From RGIG426 sp045639905 (GTDB lineage Bacteria; Bacillota; Clostridia; Oscillospirales; Acutalibacteraceae), in assembly GCA_045639905.1 (NCBI GenBank), contig JAZUDZ010000004.1, positions 1-39,047 on the forward strand: a stretch of 39,047 nucleotides of DNA, read 5' to 3'. How positions within the stretch are numbered: the stretch's first letter is position 1; every line of letters begins with the position of its first letter. The notes beneath the pieces are model-generated. The model was not told where the DNA came from. It saw only the letters and a list, made by a program, of their open reading frames with translations, and did not search any database. Shown piece by piece: positions 1 to 7,503 of the stretch. Made by a program: the position numbers and the translations under genes.

Positions 1-72
1 CCTGTTGGCATAGTCTGTTTATATGGTAGGGTGGGACACACCCAAACCTATACGCTTGGGGAGACCATGTAA
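1..72 (+). CDS. Possible C-terminal tail of a TnpB-type protein (partial)
   Basis: Frame 1 is open from the window edge to a TAA at 70-72 and gives 23 residues ending in a tail that contains GRVGHTQTYTLGETM. The position, just upstream of a transposon right-end hairpin and overlapping an omegaRNA-like segment, is where the 3' end of an IS605-family tnpB gene sits. No catalytic or zinc-finger motif lies inside the window, so the call rests on context alone. The fragment could instead be non-coding RNA sequence that happens to be open. Confidence 0.35.
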   Translation, partial: PVGIVCLYGRVGHTQTYTLGETM

Positions 73-153
73 GACCTCTCATGATGAAGGCTACGGTCAG
101 CGAACCAAGAATCCCCCACCTTTAGGTGTGGGGAGTGTCAAAAGTCGTTCCTT
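1..153 (+). ncRNA. omegaRNA-like segment and right end of an IS200/IS605-family element
   Basis: The segment contains successive short hairpins: CCCAA with TTGGG around 42-60, and GAGA with TCTC around 61-80. A GGTCAGCGAACC stretch follows, then a right-end hairpin at 113-133. In that hairpin CCCCCACC pairs with GGTGTGGGG, leaving one unpaired T at 129, and it is followed by AGTGTCAA. An imperfect hairpin with an extrahelical T close to the element end is typical of the subterminal structures bound by IS200/IS605 TnpA. In this family the TnpB guide RNA overlaps the tnpB 3' end and stops at the element end, so the flanking bases after about 142 would act as the guide. The exact RNA ends cannot be seen from sequence. 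Confidence 0.6.
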
Positions 154-220
154 CTCACAATCGAACCGGTTGACCGGGTTTTGAAAGTTAAAGTTTTCGG
201 ACGATAACAAACAAAATAAA

Positions 221-258
221 TGTCCTCGGGATTTGGAATGTTCCAAATCCCGAGGACA
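221..258 (-). terminator. Terminator after the dockerin gene
   Basis: A perfect 18-bp inverted repeat pairs 221-238 with 241-258 (arm begins TGTCCTCGGGATTTGG). On the minus strand it is followed by a T-rich run, the complement of 205-220. It lies 26 bases past the stop of the minus-strand dockerin gene. It could also stop transcripts entering from the transposon side. Confidence 0.8.
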
Positions 259-283
259 TCTTGCTTTTTCTTGATTTGATATT

Positions 284-1144
284 TTACTCAATGTGAGCAA
301 GAGCTTTTCTAAGCGCTAAAACATCTTTCATATCGATGGCGGAATCTACGTTATAATCCGCATTCGTCAAATTGATTTCAACATCGAGCTTGGCAATATA
401 TTTACGCATGGCCAATACATCCTTCATATCCAAAACGCCGTCTGCCACGGCATCCCCGAGGAAAACATCCGAGGAGGTGTCTTCGGATGTGGCGGAAGTT
501 GCTGAGGTAGGCTGATTTGCGGACGTGGTTGCATTTGCCGTGGTTGTGGCTACAGAGGTAGTTGTTGTAACGGCCGGGATTTTTTCCAGTGTAACAACCA
601 GGTGCGTGTCGGCTTTGTCGGAAATACCGGTTGCGGAATTAATTTGAATTTCGATACACGGATCAGCTTTTGCCTGGTCTAATGTAGCCGGACCTTCCAT
701 ATAGAAGATGATTTCATTTTCCGAAACGGAGGCCGGTTTTAGTGTGGCAGGTTTGGTGCCGAGTTTATAGCCGGTGTTGCGAAGCTCGACGGTTGTCATT
801 TTCGCTCCCGGGAAGCTTCCGGTCAGGATAAACTTCATACAGTAGCCTTCGTCGACAGTCGAAATCTGTTTTGTAAATTGCGCCCAGGTTCCCTGATCAC
901 CGGCTGTGTGGTTGTAGACGATGGCAAAGGCTTTGCCACCATAATAGTAGGTGTAGGGAATACCGCCTTTGTCATTCCAAACAGCCAAAGGACCTTCCTC
1001 CTCGGAAGTCTCTACGGATGCTTCACTGCTTTCTTTGGAAATAAGCATAATGTTGTGCTCTTCCGGCAAGGCAGAAACAAGGATGACAGATGTCAAAAGA
1101 AGAAGTAAAACGAAAACGGAGAGAGAGCAAAGTAGTTTTTTCAT
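284..1144 (-). CDS. Secreted protein with C-terminal type I dockerin
   Basis: This is a 286-residue exported protein. Residues 1-26 are a signal peptide (MKKLLCSLS then a long Leu/Val run). Residues of about 48-190 form a region that looks beta-rich and that I cannot assign to a family. Then comes a Thr/Ser/Ala linker, and the last 60 or so residues are a dockerin. The dockerin has two segments, GDAVADGVLDMKDVLAMRKY and NADYNVDSAIDMKDVLALRK. The second has a full calcium-loop pattern (D, N, D, D, D); the first has Val where the third-position Asn is usual. Both carry Met-Lys at the positions that normally set cohesin specificity. Dockerins bind cohesin modules on scaffoldins, so the protein probably joins a cellulosome-like or cell-surface assembly. 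GGAGG precedes the ATG by seven bases. No cohesin gene is in the window. Confidence 0.85.
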   Translation of the reverse strand: MKKLLCSLSVFVLLLLLTSVILVSALPEEHNIMLISKESSEASVETSEEEGPLAVWNDKGGIPYTYYYGGKAFAIVYNHTAGDQGTWAQFTKQISTVDEGYCMKFILTGSFPGAKMTTVELRNTGYKLGTKPATLKPASVSENEIIFYMEGPATLDQAKADPCIEIQINSATGISDKADTHLVVTLEKIPAVTTTTSVATTTANATTSANQPTSATSATSEDTSSDVFLGDAVADGVLDMKDVLAMRKYIAKLDVEINLTNADYNVDSAIDMKDVLALRKALAHIE

Positions 1145-1174
1145 GATATGCCTCCAATGTAAAAGTTTGTTGTC

Positions 1175-1203
1175 ATTATATAATACGGGGGGAGGTTTTG
1201 CAA
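1175..1203 (-). promoter_or_regulatory. Promoter of the dockerin gene
   Basis: Read on the minus strand, TTGCAA (1203-1198) is separated by 17 bases from TATAAT (1180-1175). It lies about 30 bases upstream of the start codon and is divergent from the promoter of the hydrolase gene. Confidence 0.65.
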
Positions 1204-1223
1204 GACAAATGCGGTTTGAAAGA

Positions 1224-1252
1224 TTGTATTTTCGACATCTTCAGTATATAAT
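1224..1252 (+). promoter_or_regulatory. Promoter of the alpha/beta hydrolase gene
   Basis: TTGTAT (1224-1229), a 17-base spacer and a perfect TATAAT (1247-1252) lie 24 bases before the ATG at 1277. Confidence 0.65.
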
Positions 1253-1276
1253 AGGAAAAGAAAGAAGTGATCCAAA

Positions 1277-2245
1277 ATGTCGAAATGGAAAGGAATTATG
1301 ATTGGCGGAGGCATTGCGGCTCTTGCAGCTGCGACAGCGGCTGTGGTCTCTCAGCTGATTACCAATACACTAGTGGATGAGGCACTCAGCCGAGAAGAGC
1401 CACAAATCATGAAAAAAGCCAAATCCAAGATTTCCGGTGGATTTGCCGATACGGAAATTTTTCAGCAAGCGGCGGAAAAGGCAGAATATTTGCTTCAGGT
1501 TCCGACGGAAACAGTGGAAATTGATGCATATGACGGCATTCAGTTAATCGGCCACTTTTATCGCAATCCAAATGCAAAGCGTATTTTGATTGCCGTACAT
1601 GGATGGAGATCCTCCTGGAATGCCGATTTCGGAGCCGTTGCGGATTTCTGGTTTGAAAACGGCTGCAGTGTTTTGTTCATTGAACAACGAGGACAGGGGC
1701 TCAGCGCCGGAGAATATATGGGGTTTGGCCTGAAAGAGCGGTTCGATGTTCAGTCCTGGGCAAACTTTGTGGCAGAACACAATGCCGGAAACCTGCCGGT
1801 CTATTTGGCCGGTGTTTCCATGGGAGCCACCTCCGTGCTAATGGCCAGCGGCCTCGGTCTCCCCGAGTGTGTTCATGGGTTAATGTCCGACTGCGGCTAT
1901 ACGTCCCCCAGAGCTATTTGGAAACACGTATGTGAGGATAACATTCACATTTCGTATGGGCTTCGTCAAAAGATTGTAGACGATATGTGCATGCAGCGCA
2001 TTGACCATGGAGCCGGTGATTATTCCACCACAGAGGCTCTGGCTAAAAACACCATTCCCGTCTTATTTGTTCATGGGACGGACGACGGATTTGTTCCCGT
2101 TCAAATGACCTATGAGAACTATAAAGCGTGTGTGGCGCCGAAAATGCTTTTGATTGTTCCGGGGGCCGACCACGGGCTCAGTTACTTTGTAAACGGAGAG
2201 GAATACAGAAAACAAACCCTGGTATTTTGGAATGCATTTGACTGA
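1277..2245 (+). CDS. Membrane-anchored alpha/beta hydrolase
   Basis: This 322-residue protein has an N-terminal hydrophobic anchor (residues 6-27, GIMIGGGIAALAAATAAVV), so the catalytic domain is likely outside the membrane. The fold signature is complete: AVHGWRSS for the oxyanion region, EQRGQGLSAG, the nucleophile elbow GVSMG with Ser181, an Asp in HGTDDGFVP (Asp270 best fits the usual spacing) and His299 in GADHGLSY. This pattern fits the serine-aminopeptidase-like/BAAT-like hydrolases of Firmicutes. The substrate cannot be told; an ester or peptide is most likely. The ribosome site is weak (AGGAAAAG region). The gene is monocistronic, with its own promoter and a strong terminator. Confidence 0.85.
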   Translation: MSKWKGIMIGGGIAALAAATAAVVSQLITNTLVDEALSREEPQIMKKAKSKISGGFADTEIFQQAAEKAEYLLQVPTETVEIDAYDGIQLIGHFYRNPNAKRILIAVHGWRSSWNADFGAVADFWFENGCSVLFIEQRGQGLSAGEYMGFGLKERFDVQSWANFVAEHNAGNLPVYLAGVSMGATSVLMASGLGLPECVHGLMSDCGYTSPRAIWKHVCEDNIHISYGLRQKIVDDMCMQRIDHGAGDYSTTEALAKNTIPVLFVHGTDDGFVPVQMTYENYKACVAPKMLLIVPGADHGLSYFVNGEEYRKQTLVFWNAFD

Positions 2246-2252
2246 AGAAAAT

Positions 2253-2293
2253 ATCGTCGCCGACCGGAAAAGTCGGCGACGATGCTTTTTTTT
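2253..2293 (+). terminator. Terminator after the hydrolase gene
   Basis: A 12-bp stem, ATCGTCGCCGAC (2253-2264) with GTCGGCGACGAT (2272-2283), is followed by GC and eight T residues (2286-2293). Confidence 0.9.
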
Positions 2294-2322
2294 GAAGGCG
2301 ATGGTTTCTCACGTGATTTTCT

Positions 2323-2351
2323 TTGACTTTGCACTGAAAATACAGTAAAAT
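2323..2351 (+). promoter_or_regulatory. Promoter of the obg operon
   Basis: TTGACT (2323-2328), a 17-base spacer and TAAAAT (2346-2351) lie 40 bases before the TTG start of obg. Confidence 0.7.
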
Positions 2352-2390
2352 CATAATGTATGATTGTGTGATTTTAGGAGGTGCTGACCG

Positions 2391-3662
2391 TTGTTTATTG
2401 ATAAGGCAGTGATACATGTGAAAGCCGGAAACGGCGGTGATGGCGCCGTCGCATTTCACCGTGAAAAGTTTGTGGCATCCGGTGGCCCCGACGGGGGTGA
2501 CGGAGGCCGTGGCGGAAACGTCATTTTCTTGGTGGATGAAGGAATGAGTACTCTTTCGGATTTTCGACACAAAAGAAAATTCGCGGCCGGAAACGGAGAA
2601 CCGGGCGGCGGAAAACGCTGCAGCGGAAAACAGGGGACGGATATCACCATCAAGGTCCCGAAGGGTACTTTGATTTACGATAATGAAACCGGTCGTTTGA
2701 TGGCTGATATGTCCGGAACCGAACCGGTTGTGCTTCTGGAAGGCGGTCGCGGTGGCTGGGGAAACAGTCACTTTGCCACCTCAACCAGACAAACACCCCG
2801 TTTCTCAAAACCGGGAGTTCCCGGAGAAGAATACGATTTGCGCCTGGAAATGAAACTTCTTGCCGATGTGGCTCTTGTCGGCTATCCGAATGTGGGAAAA
2901 TCCACACTCGTATCGGTCGTCAGTGAAGCCAAGCCGCAAATTGCCAACTACCACTTTACGACCTTAAACCCGGTTTTGGGTGTGGTTCGTGTGGGAGATG
3001 AAACCAGTTTTGTCGTGGCGGATATTCCGGGCCTCATAGAAGGAGCCGGAGAAGGCGTGGGACTCGGTCATGAGTTTCTTCGTCACGTTGAACGTTGCCG
3101 TCTTCTCGTGCATGTGGTTGATGTGTCCGGCTCGGAGGGTCGTGATCCGATTGAGGATTTTGATACCATTAACCGGGAACTGGAAATTTTCAATCCGGAA
3201 CTTGCAAAGCTGCCGATGCTGGTAGCCGGAAACAAAACGGATATGGCCACGGATGAACAACTGGCCGCTTTTGCCGCCGAGATGGAAAAACGAGGCTATG
3301 AATATTTCCCCATGATGGCGGCCATTTCCCATGGAACGGATGAACTGATGAAGGCCTGTGCACGCAGACTCCAGACGCTTCCTCCGGTTCGCATATTTGA
3401 ACCGGAACCGATTCCGCTTCCGGAAATTGACGAAACCGGCAAACACCAGGTGAAAGTATATCGGGAAGACGATGTTTTCTTTGTGGAAAGCAAATGGCTT
3501 CTCAACATTATGCGCGGAATCAACTTCGGAGACGATGACGGCCTTCGATATTTTGAACGCCTACTGAATTCTGCCGGTGTGATTGATGCTCTTCGGGAGG
3601 CCGGTATTTCCGAAGGAGACACCGTAAACATTTATGATTTTGAATTTGAATTTGTAAACTAA
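2391..3662 (+). CDS. obg: Obg family GTPase
   Basis: This ribosome-associated GTPase acts in late 50S subunit assembly and stress signalling. The 423 residues hold the three Obg domains. The glycine-rich N-domain spans about 1-158 (KAGNGGDGAVAFHREKF). The G domain has a P-loop at 164-172 (GYPNVGKST), DIPGLIEGAGEG as switch II and NKTD as G4. A C-terminal OCT domain starts near residue 335. The start is a TTG at 2391, chosen because the family begins MF(V/I)D and because AGGAGGTG lies at 2377-2384. It opens a run of closely spaced plus-strand genes that continues to 7213. The usual upstream partners rplU and rpmA are not here. Confidence 0.97.
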   Translation: MFIDKAVIHVKAGNGGDGAVAFHREKFVASGGPDGGDGGRGGNVIFLVDEGMSTLSDFRHKRKFAAGNGEPGGGKRCSGKQGTDITIKVPKGTLIYDNETGRLMADMSGTEPVVLLEGGRGGWGNSHFATSTRQTPRFSKPGVPGEEYDLRLEMKLLADVALVGYPNVGKSTLVSVVSEAKPQIANYHFTTLNPVLGVVRVGDETSFVVADIPGLIEGAGEGVGLGHEFLRHVERCRLLVHVVDVSGSEGRDPIEDFDTINRELEIFNPELAKLPMLVAGNKTDMATDEQLAAFAAEMEKRGYEYFPMMAAISHGTDELMKACARRLQTLPPVRIFEPEPIPLPEIDETGKHQVKVYREDDVFFVESKWLLNIMRGINFGDDDGLRYFERLLNSAGVIDALREAGISEGDTVNIYDFEFEFVN

Positions 3663-3676
3663 ACGGGAGTGAAAGC

Positions 3677-4057
3677 ATGCGTTTATTTCCAAAACCTGTG
3701 GATACAAAAGAACTCAGTCCCATTACGCTTGCCTTTGTGGGGGATGGCGTATATGAGATGCTGGTTCGTGAATATTTGGTGACGGCTGCCAATCAGCCGG
3801 CCAATGCACTGCATCGCAAGGCCGTTTCCATGGTCCGCGCCGAGGCCCAGGCAGAAGCGTTTCGGGTAATTGAACCGATGCTGACCGAGGAGGAACTGGC
3901 AGTGTATAAGCGGGGAAGAAATGCGCACACCAGCCGTAACAGTACGGATTACCATCAGGCAACCGGATTTGAAGCACTGATTGGATATTTGTACTTAAAG
4001 GACCGTACGGAACGGATTCAGGAATTTTTTGATTGTATTTTGCAAAACAAAGAGTGA
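3677..4057 (+). CDS. mrnC: Mini-ribonuclease III
   Basis: The 126-residue product is a stand-alone RNase III catalytic domain without a double-stranded-RNA-binding domain, as in Firmicute Mini-III, which trims the ends of 23S rRNA precursor. It shows the family signatures LAFVGDGVYEMLVR near the N-terminus, ANALHRKAV, KRGRNAH and YHQATGFEALIGYLYL, which contain the acidic metal ligands. It starts 14 bases after obg with GGGAG ahead of the ATG. In other Firmicutes the gene usually follows cysS, so the obg neighbour is a less common arrangement. Together they suggest a ribosome-maturation pair. Confidence 0.93.
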   Translation: MRLFPKPVDTKELSPITLAFVGDGVYEMLVREYLVTAANQPANALHRKAVSMVRAEAQAEAFRVIEPMLTEEELAVYKRGRNAHTSRNSTDYHQATGFEALIGYLYLKDRTERIQEFFDCILQNKE

Positions 4058-4075
4058 TAGAGGAGGACAAAGATT

Positions 4076-4549
4076 ATGGATAAGTTATTGGCATTATTAA
4101 GTGAAAACGCTCGCTTGACCGATGAACAGCTGGCTGTTATGCTGGGCCGCTCGGAAGAAGACGTCAAAAAACAGATTGCACAGTATGAGAAAGACGGTAC
4201 CATTCGAGCCTATAAAGCACTGATTGACTGGGACCATACGGACCGGGATTATGTAACGGCCATTATTGAATTGCGCGTAACTCCGAAGCCGGACAAGGGA
4301 TTTGAAGCCATCGCCGATACGATTATGCAGTTTGAAGAGGTGGAAAGCATCTATTTAATGAGTGGCGGCTATGACTTTTCCATTGTGGTTCGTGGTCGTA
4401 CATTCCAGGAGGTTGCCATGTTTGTTGCCAAACGTTTGGCTCCTTTGGATGGTGTTGTATCGACAGCTACCCATTTTGTCCTTCGCAGATATAAGGAGAA
4501 AGATGTTATTTTCCTCGGTGAAAAGACCGATGAGAGAGGAGATATCTAA
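4076..4549 (+). CDS. Lrp/AsnC family transcriptional regulator
   Basis: This 157-residue regulator has an N-terminal winged helix-turn-helix (about 1-60, LLSENARLTDEQLAVMLGRS) and a C-terminal ligand-binding RAM domain (about 65-140, VESIYLMSGGYDFSIVVRG). It sits immediately before an aminotransferase gene, with two bases between them. The pair matches the order of B. subtilis yugG-yugH (alaR-alaT), where the regulator controls the alanine transaminase in response to alanine. Amino-acid sensing and control of the next gene are therefore likely, but the ligand is an inference. AGGAGG lies 11 bases before the ATG. Confidence 0.88.
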   Translation: MDKLLALLSENARLTDEQLAVMLGRSEEDVKKQIAQYEKDGTIRAYKALIDWDHTDRDYVTAIIELRVTPKPDKGFEAIADTIMQFEEVESIYLMSGGYDFSIVVRGRTFQEVAMFVAKRLAPLDGVVSTATHFVLRRYKEKDVIFLGEKTDERGDI

Positions 4550-4551
4550 CC

Positions 4552-5724
4552 GTGGATTACGAGTCTTTATTAAACCCGACACTGCAGGCTCTTCCTCCGT
4601 CGGGAATTCGCCGTTTCTTTGATATGGCGAGTGAACTGGACAACGTAATAGCTTTAACCATCGGTGAACCGGATTTCTCCACACCCTGGCATATTCGTGA
4701 GGTGGGTATTGATACCTTGCAAAAAGGAAAAACATGGTACTCACCGAATGCGGGATTTGTTCAGCTTCGAGAGGCAATTGCCCGGTATCTGAAACGTCGT
4801 TTTTCGGTTTCGTATGATCCGAAAAGCGAGGTAGTCGTGACGATCGGCGGCAGTGAAGCCATTGATTTGGCTTTCCGTGCTTTAATTGGCCCCGGGGATG
4901 AAGTCCTGGTTCCGTCTCCCAGTTTTGTATGTTATGCTCCGTTGGCGGAACTGGCCGGTGCAAAAGCGATTGCGCTGAATACAAAAGAAGAAAATGATTT
5001 CCGTTTGACAGCCGAGGAGCTGAAGGCGGCCATTACACCGAAAACCAAGCTACTGGTGTTTCCGTTTCCGAACAACCCGACCGGCGCCGTTATGCGCCGG
5101 GAGCATTTGGAAGAAATTGCTCAGGTGCTTCGCGGAACCGATATTATTGTTTTGTCCGATGAAATCTATGGTGAACTGACCTACGGCGGGACCGACCATG
5201 TCAGTATTGCTTCCATAGACGGTATGCAGGAGAGAACCATTTTGGTCAGCGGTTTTTCCAAAACCTATGCCATGACCGGCTGGCGTCTCGGATATGCCTG
5301 CGGGCCGGCTCCGATTATCAAACAAATGCTGAAACTGCATCAGTACGGTATTATGTGTGCTCCGACCACCGCACAGTATGCGGCCATTGAAGCACTGGAA
5401 AACGGAGACGAGGATGTGGTCGCCATGCGTAACGAGTATGACGGTCGTCGTCGACTGCTGGTGGACGGCCTTCGGAAAATGGGCCTTCCCTGTTTTGAAC
5501 CGGAAGGCGCATTCTATGTATTTCCGTGTATTAAGTCCAGCGGACTCAGCTCGGAAGAATTTTGTTCACGTCTTCTCCACGAGAAACATGTGGCGGTGGT
5601 TCCGGGCAATGCTTTCGGGGAATGCGGAGAAGGATATGTTCGTATTTCCTATTGTTATTCAATTAAGCATATTTGCGAGGCTCTTGACAGAATGAAAGAG
5701 TTTCTTGAGGATTTGAAAAAATGA
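4552..5724 (+). CDS. PLP-dependent class I aminotransferase (AlaT/AraT-like)
   Basis: This is a fold-type I aminotransferase of 390 residues. The PLP-binding lysine is Lys237 in SGFSKTYAMTGWRLGY. Other family marks are IGEPDFSTPWHIR near the N-terminus, NNPTGAVM, SDEIYGEL and the C-terminal arginine region VRISYCYS. It starts at GTG 4552, with GAGAGGAG upstream, nearly touching the Lrp-type regulator. By analogy with yugH/alaT it may make alanine from pyruvate, but aspartate or aromatic substrates fit the sequence equally well. Its stop overlaps the ATG of ispE (ATGA), so the two are translationally coupled. Confidence 0.9.
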   Translation: MDYESLLNPTLQALPPSGIRRFFDMASELDNVIALTIGEPDFSTPWHIREVGIDTLQKGKTWYSPNAGFVQLREAIARYLKRRFSVSYDPKSEVVVTIGGSEAIDLAFRALIGPGDEVLVPSPSFVCYAPLAELAGAKAIALNTKEENDFRLTAEELKAAITPKTKLLVFPFPNNPTGAVMRREHLEEIAQVLRGTDIIVLSDEIYGELTYGGTDHVSIASIDGMQERTILVSGFSKTYAMTGWRLGYACGPAPIIKQMLKLHQYGIMCAPTTAQYAAIEALENGDEDVVAMRNEYDGRRRLLVDGLRKMGLPCFEPEGAFYVFPCIKSSGLSSEEFCSRLLHEKHVAVVPGNAFGECGEGYVRISYCYSIKHICEALDRMKEFLEDLKK

Positions 5725-6665
5725 GTAAAGCCAAACCGAAAGCCGAATCAGGAAAAGTGAAACCCGAGAAGAACCCCGGGTTTCTTTCCTTGCTGCGTAA
5801 AAAATACCGGGAAAGACCGGTTGTGGTTCATGCTCCGGCAAAAATCAATTTAACGCTGGACGTAGGGGCAAAGCAATCGGACGGATATCACCCGGTACGC
5901 ACGATTATGCAGACGGTGGACTTGTGTGATACGGTAACGGTTCGGCTTACGGACACGGGATGTGTGCGTTTGACTTGCAGTGATGAGACCATCCCGACAG
6001 ATGAAAAGAACACGGCGGTAAAAGCAGCCAATCTCTTTTACAAACAATTGGAAACAGAGTGTCCGGGTGTGGAAATTGCCATTGAAAAAAAGATTCCGAA
6101 AGAGGCAGGTCTTGCCGGAGGAAGCACGGATGCGGCGGCGGTTTTGTATGCACTCAACACCTTACATGGTGAGCCGTTCCTCCTCAATCAAATGGCGGAT
6201 TTTTCCTCCGAAATCGGAGCGGATGTGCCGTTTTGTGTTCTTCGCGGTTGTGCATTGGCTACCGGAATCGGTGAGAAATTAAAACCACTGTTCGGTCTTT
6301 CCAAACGCCTGTATGTGGTGATTTGCAAACCTCCGGTCAGCGTGTCGACCAAGAAAGCCTATGAGGCAATTGACGCTCATTTGCAGGACACGAAGGGTTC
6401 CGATGAACAGGGAATGCGTGTAGCCCTTTTGAAGCAAGATGCGAAAGCCGTCGGAGAAAAACTGCACAATGTCTTTGAACAGGCAATGCATCTTCCCGAA
6501 GTGGAAGACATCTTAAAGACGATGCAGGAATGCGATTCTTTGGGGTGCCGCATGTCCGGAAGCGGATCTGCCGTTTATGCGCTTTTTTCTGAAAAAGATG
6601 CCGCTGAGCAGTGTCGCTTGAGATTGAAAAATGCGGGAGATACATATTTGTGTCGTCCCTGCTGA
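5721..6665 (+). CDS. ispE: 4-diphosphocytidyl-2-C-methyl-D-erythritol kinase
   Basis: IspE phosphorylates CDP-methylerythritol in the MEP pathway to isoprenoids. The GHMP-kinase fold is clear: VVVHAPAKINLTLDVG near residue 34, the ATP loop EAGLAGGSTDAAAVLYAL, DVPFCV, and the C-terminal MSGSGSAVYALF. At 314 residues it is about 25-30 longer than usual, because a basic N-terminal extension (MSKAKPKAESGKVKPEKNP) precedes the first conserved strand. The start at 5721 is supported by GAGGA upstream and the ATGA overlap. An internal GTG near 5821 would remove the extension but has no good ribosome site. Confidence 0.95.
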   Translation: MSKAKPKAESGKVKPEKNPGFLSLLRKKYRERPVVVHAPAKINLTLDVGAKQSDGYHPVRTIMQTVDLCDTVTVRLTDTGCVRLTCSDETIPTDEKNTAVKAANLFYKQLETECPGVEIAIEKKIPKEAGLAGGSTDAAAVLYALNTLHGEPFLLNQMADFSSEIGADVPFCVLRGCALATGIGEKLKPLFGLSKRLYVVICKPPVSVSTKKAYEAIDAHLQDTKGSDEQGMRVALLKQDAKAVGEKLHNVFEQAMHLPEVEDILKTMQECDSLGCRMSGSGSAVYALFSEKDAAEQCRLRLKNAGDTYLCRPC

Positions 6666-6676
6666 AGGAGAATACA

Positions 6677-7213
6677 ATGGAGACAAACGAAGCTTGTCAT
6701 TTTGAAGTGGATACGGCATATACGCCCTTTGCCTACCTGTCGATTGTTCAGGCACAGAACCGAAGTCAAACCCCCTGGGTTCGCCCGGCCAGTATCAGCA
6801 TCGGCATTGTGCTTTTGATGATTGACGCCGTCATTATCGGATCCCATCTCACCCGGCTTTTGTCCGTTATCGGCTGGATTATCGCTTTGACCGGTATCGG
6901 CCTTTGGATTTTGGTATCCGGTGTGAATATTGAAAAACAACTGGCAAAGAAAATGTGGAAGAACCACCACCGCCATTTGGGCCATGTGACATATCGTTTT
7001 TATACAACTTTTTTCGAAGCTTCCGATCCGAAGGATTATGTTTTGAAATATGAGGACATCTTTGGTTTATATGAAACAGAAGAACATTTTTTGATTTTTG
7101 CCGATAAGCAAGCGGTAAATGTCATTGCCAAGAACGGATTTATCAAAGGCAATGAAAATCTGTTTCGTCAAAACATCGCCAAGGCAGCCGATAAGGAATG
7201 GATTCGTGTATGA
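6677..7213 (+). CDS. YcxB-like two-helix membrane protein
   Basis: This 178-residue protein has two adjacent transmembrane helices, roughly residues 33-55 and 58-82 (SIGIVLLMIDAVIIGSHL and GWIIALTGIGLWILVSGV). A soluble C-terminal domain follows with the YcxB-like pattern VTYRFYTTFFEASDPKDY, LKYEDIFGLYETEEHFLIF and ADKQAVNVIAK. The start is the ATG at 6677 because AAGGAG lies at 6665-6670; an upstream in-frame start would run into ispE without a ribosome site. The function of the family is unknown. It is the last protein gene before the tRNA. Confidence 0.75.
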   Translation: METNEACHFEVDTAYTPFAYLSIVQAQNRSQTPWVRPASISIGIVLLMIDAVIIGSHLTRLLSVIGWIIALTGIGLWILVSGVNIEKQLAKKMWKNHHRHLGHVTYRFYTTFFEASDPKDYVLKYEDIFGLYETEEHFLIFADKQAVNVIAKNGFIKGNENLFRQNIAKAADKEWIRV

Positions 7214-7222
7214 GTCTAATAC

Positions 7223-7299
7223 GTCGCTGTAGCTCAGTTGGATAGAGCGACCGCCTCCTAAGCGGTAGGCCGGAGGTTCGACTCCTCTCAGCGACGCCA
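7223..7299 (+). tRNA. tRNA-Arg (anticodon CCU)
   Basis: All four arms fold. The acceptor is GTCGCTG with CAGCGAC, the D stem is GCTC/GAGC, the anticodon stem is ACCGC/GCGGT with loop CTCCTAA, and the T stem is GGAGG/CCTCT with loop TTCGACT. The anticodon CCU reads AGG (arginine). The discriminator is G and CCA is encoded. Confidence 0.95.
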
Positions 7300-7307
7300 A
7301 TATACAA

Positions 7308-7356
7308 AAGAAGCCGGAACCCCTTTGTGCAATCAAGGGATTTCGGTTTCTTTTTT
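7308..7356 (+). terminator. Terminator after tRNA-Arg
   Basis: An imperfect stem with G-U pairs (AGAAGCCGGAACCCCTT with CAAGGGATTTCGGTTTC) is followed by a run of T at 7351-7356. Confidence 0.75.
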
Positions 7357-7391
7357 GATGTAGTTTCGGCAGAATATGTCCGCCTCTAAAC

Positions 7392-7416
7392 GTCGTGAAG
7401 GCATGGCACTCACGAC
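7392..7416. repeat. Short inverted repeat in the tRNA-PPTase gap
   Basis: GTCGTGA at 7392-7398 is mirrored by TCACGAC at 7410-7416. It lies 13 bases upstream of a longer palindrome. Its role is unknown. Confidence 0.45.
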
Positions 7417-7428
7417 TGCAACAGTATG

Positions 7429-7464
7429 CATCTACTTGACATATGTCAAGTAGATGAGCATAAT
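7429..7464 (+). promoter_or_regulatory. PPTase promoter overlapped by a 28-bp palindrome
   Basis: The -35 TTGACA (7436-7441) matches consensus. A 17-base spacer leads to CATAAT (7459-7464), 40 bases before the ATG. The -35 box lies inside a perfect palindrome at 7429-7456 whose left half is CATCTACTTGACAT and which has no loop. A gapless palindrome over the -35 box has the form of an operator for a dimeric repressor. No U-run follows it, which argues against a terminator. Confidence 0.65.
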
Positions 7465-7503
7465 GGGTACGACGAAAAGAAATGATTCTGTGGGGGTGAA
7501 AAT

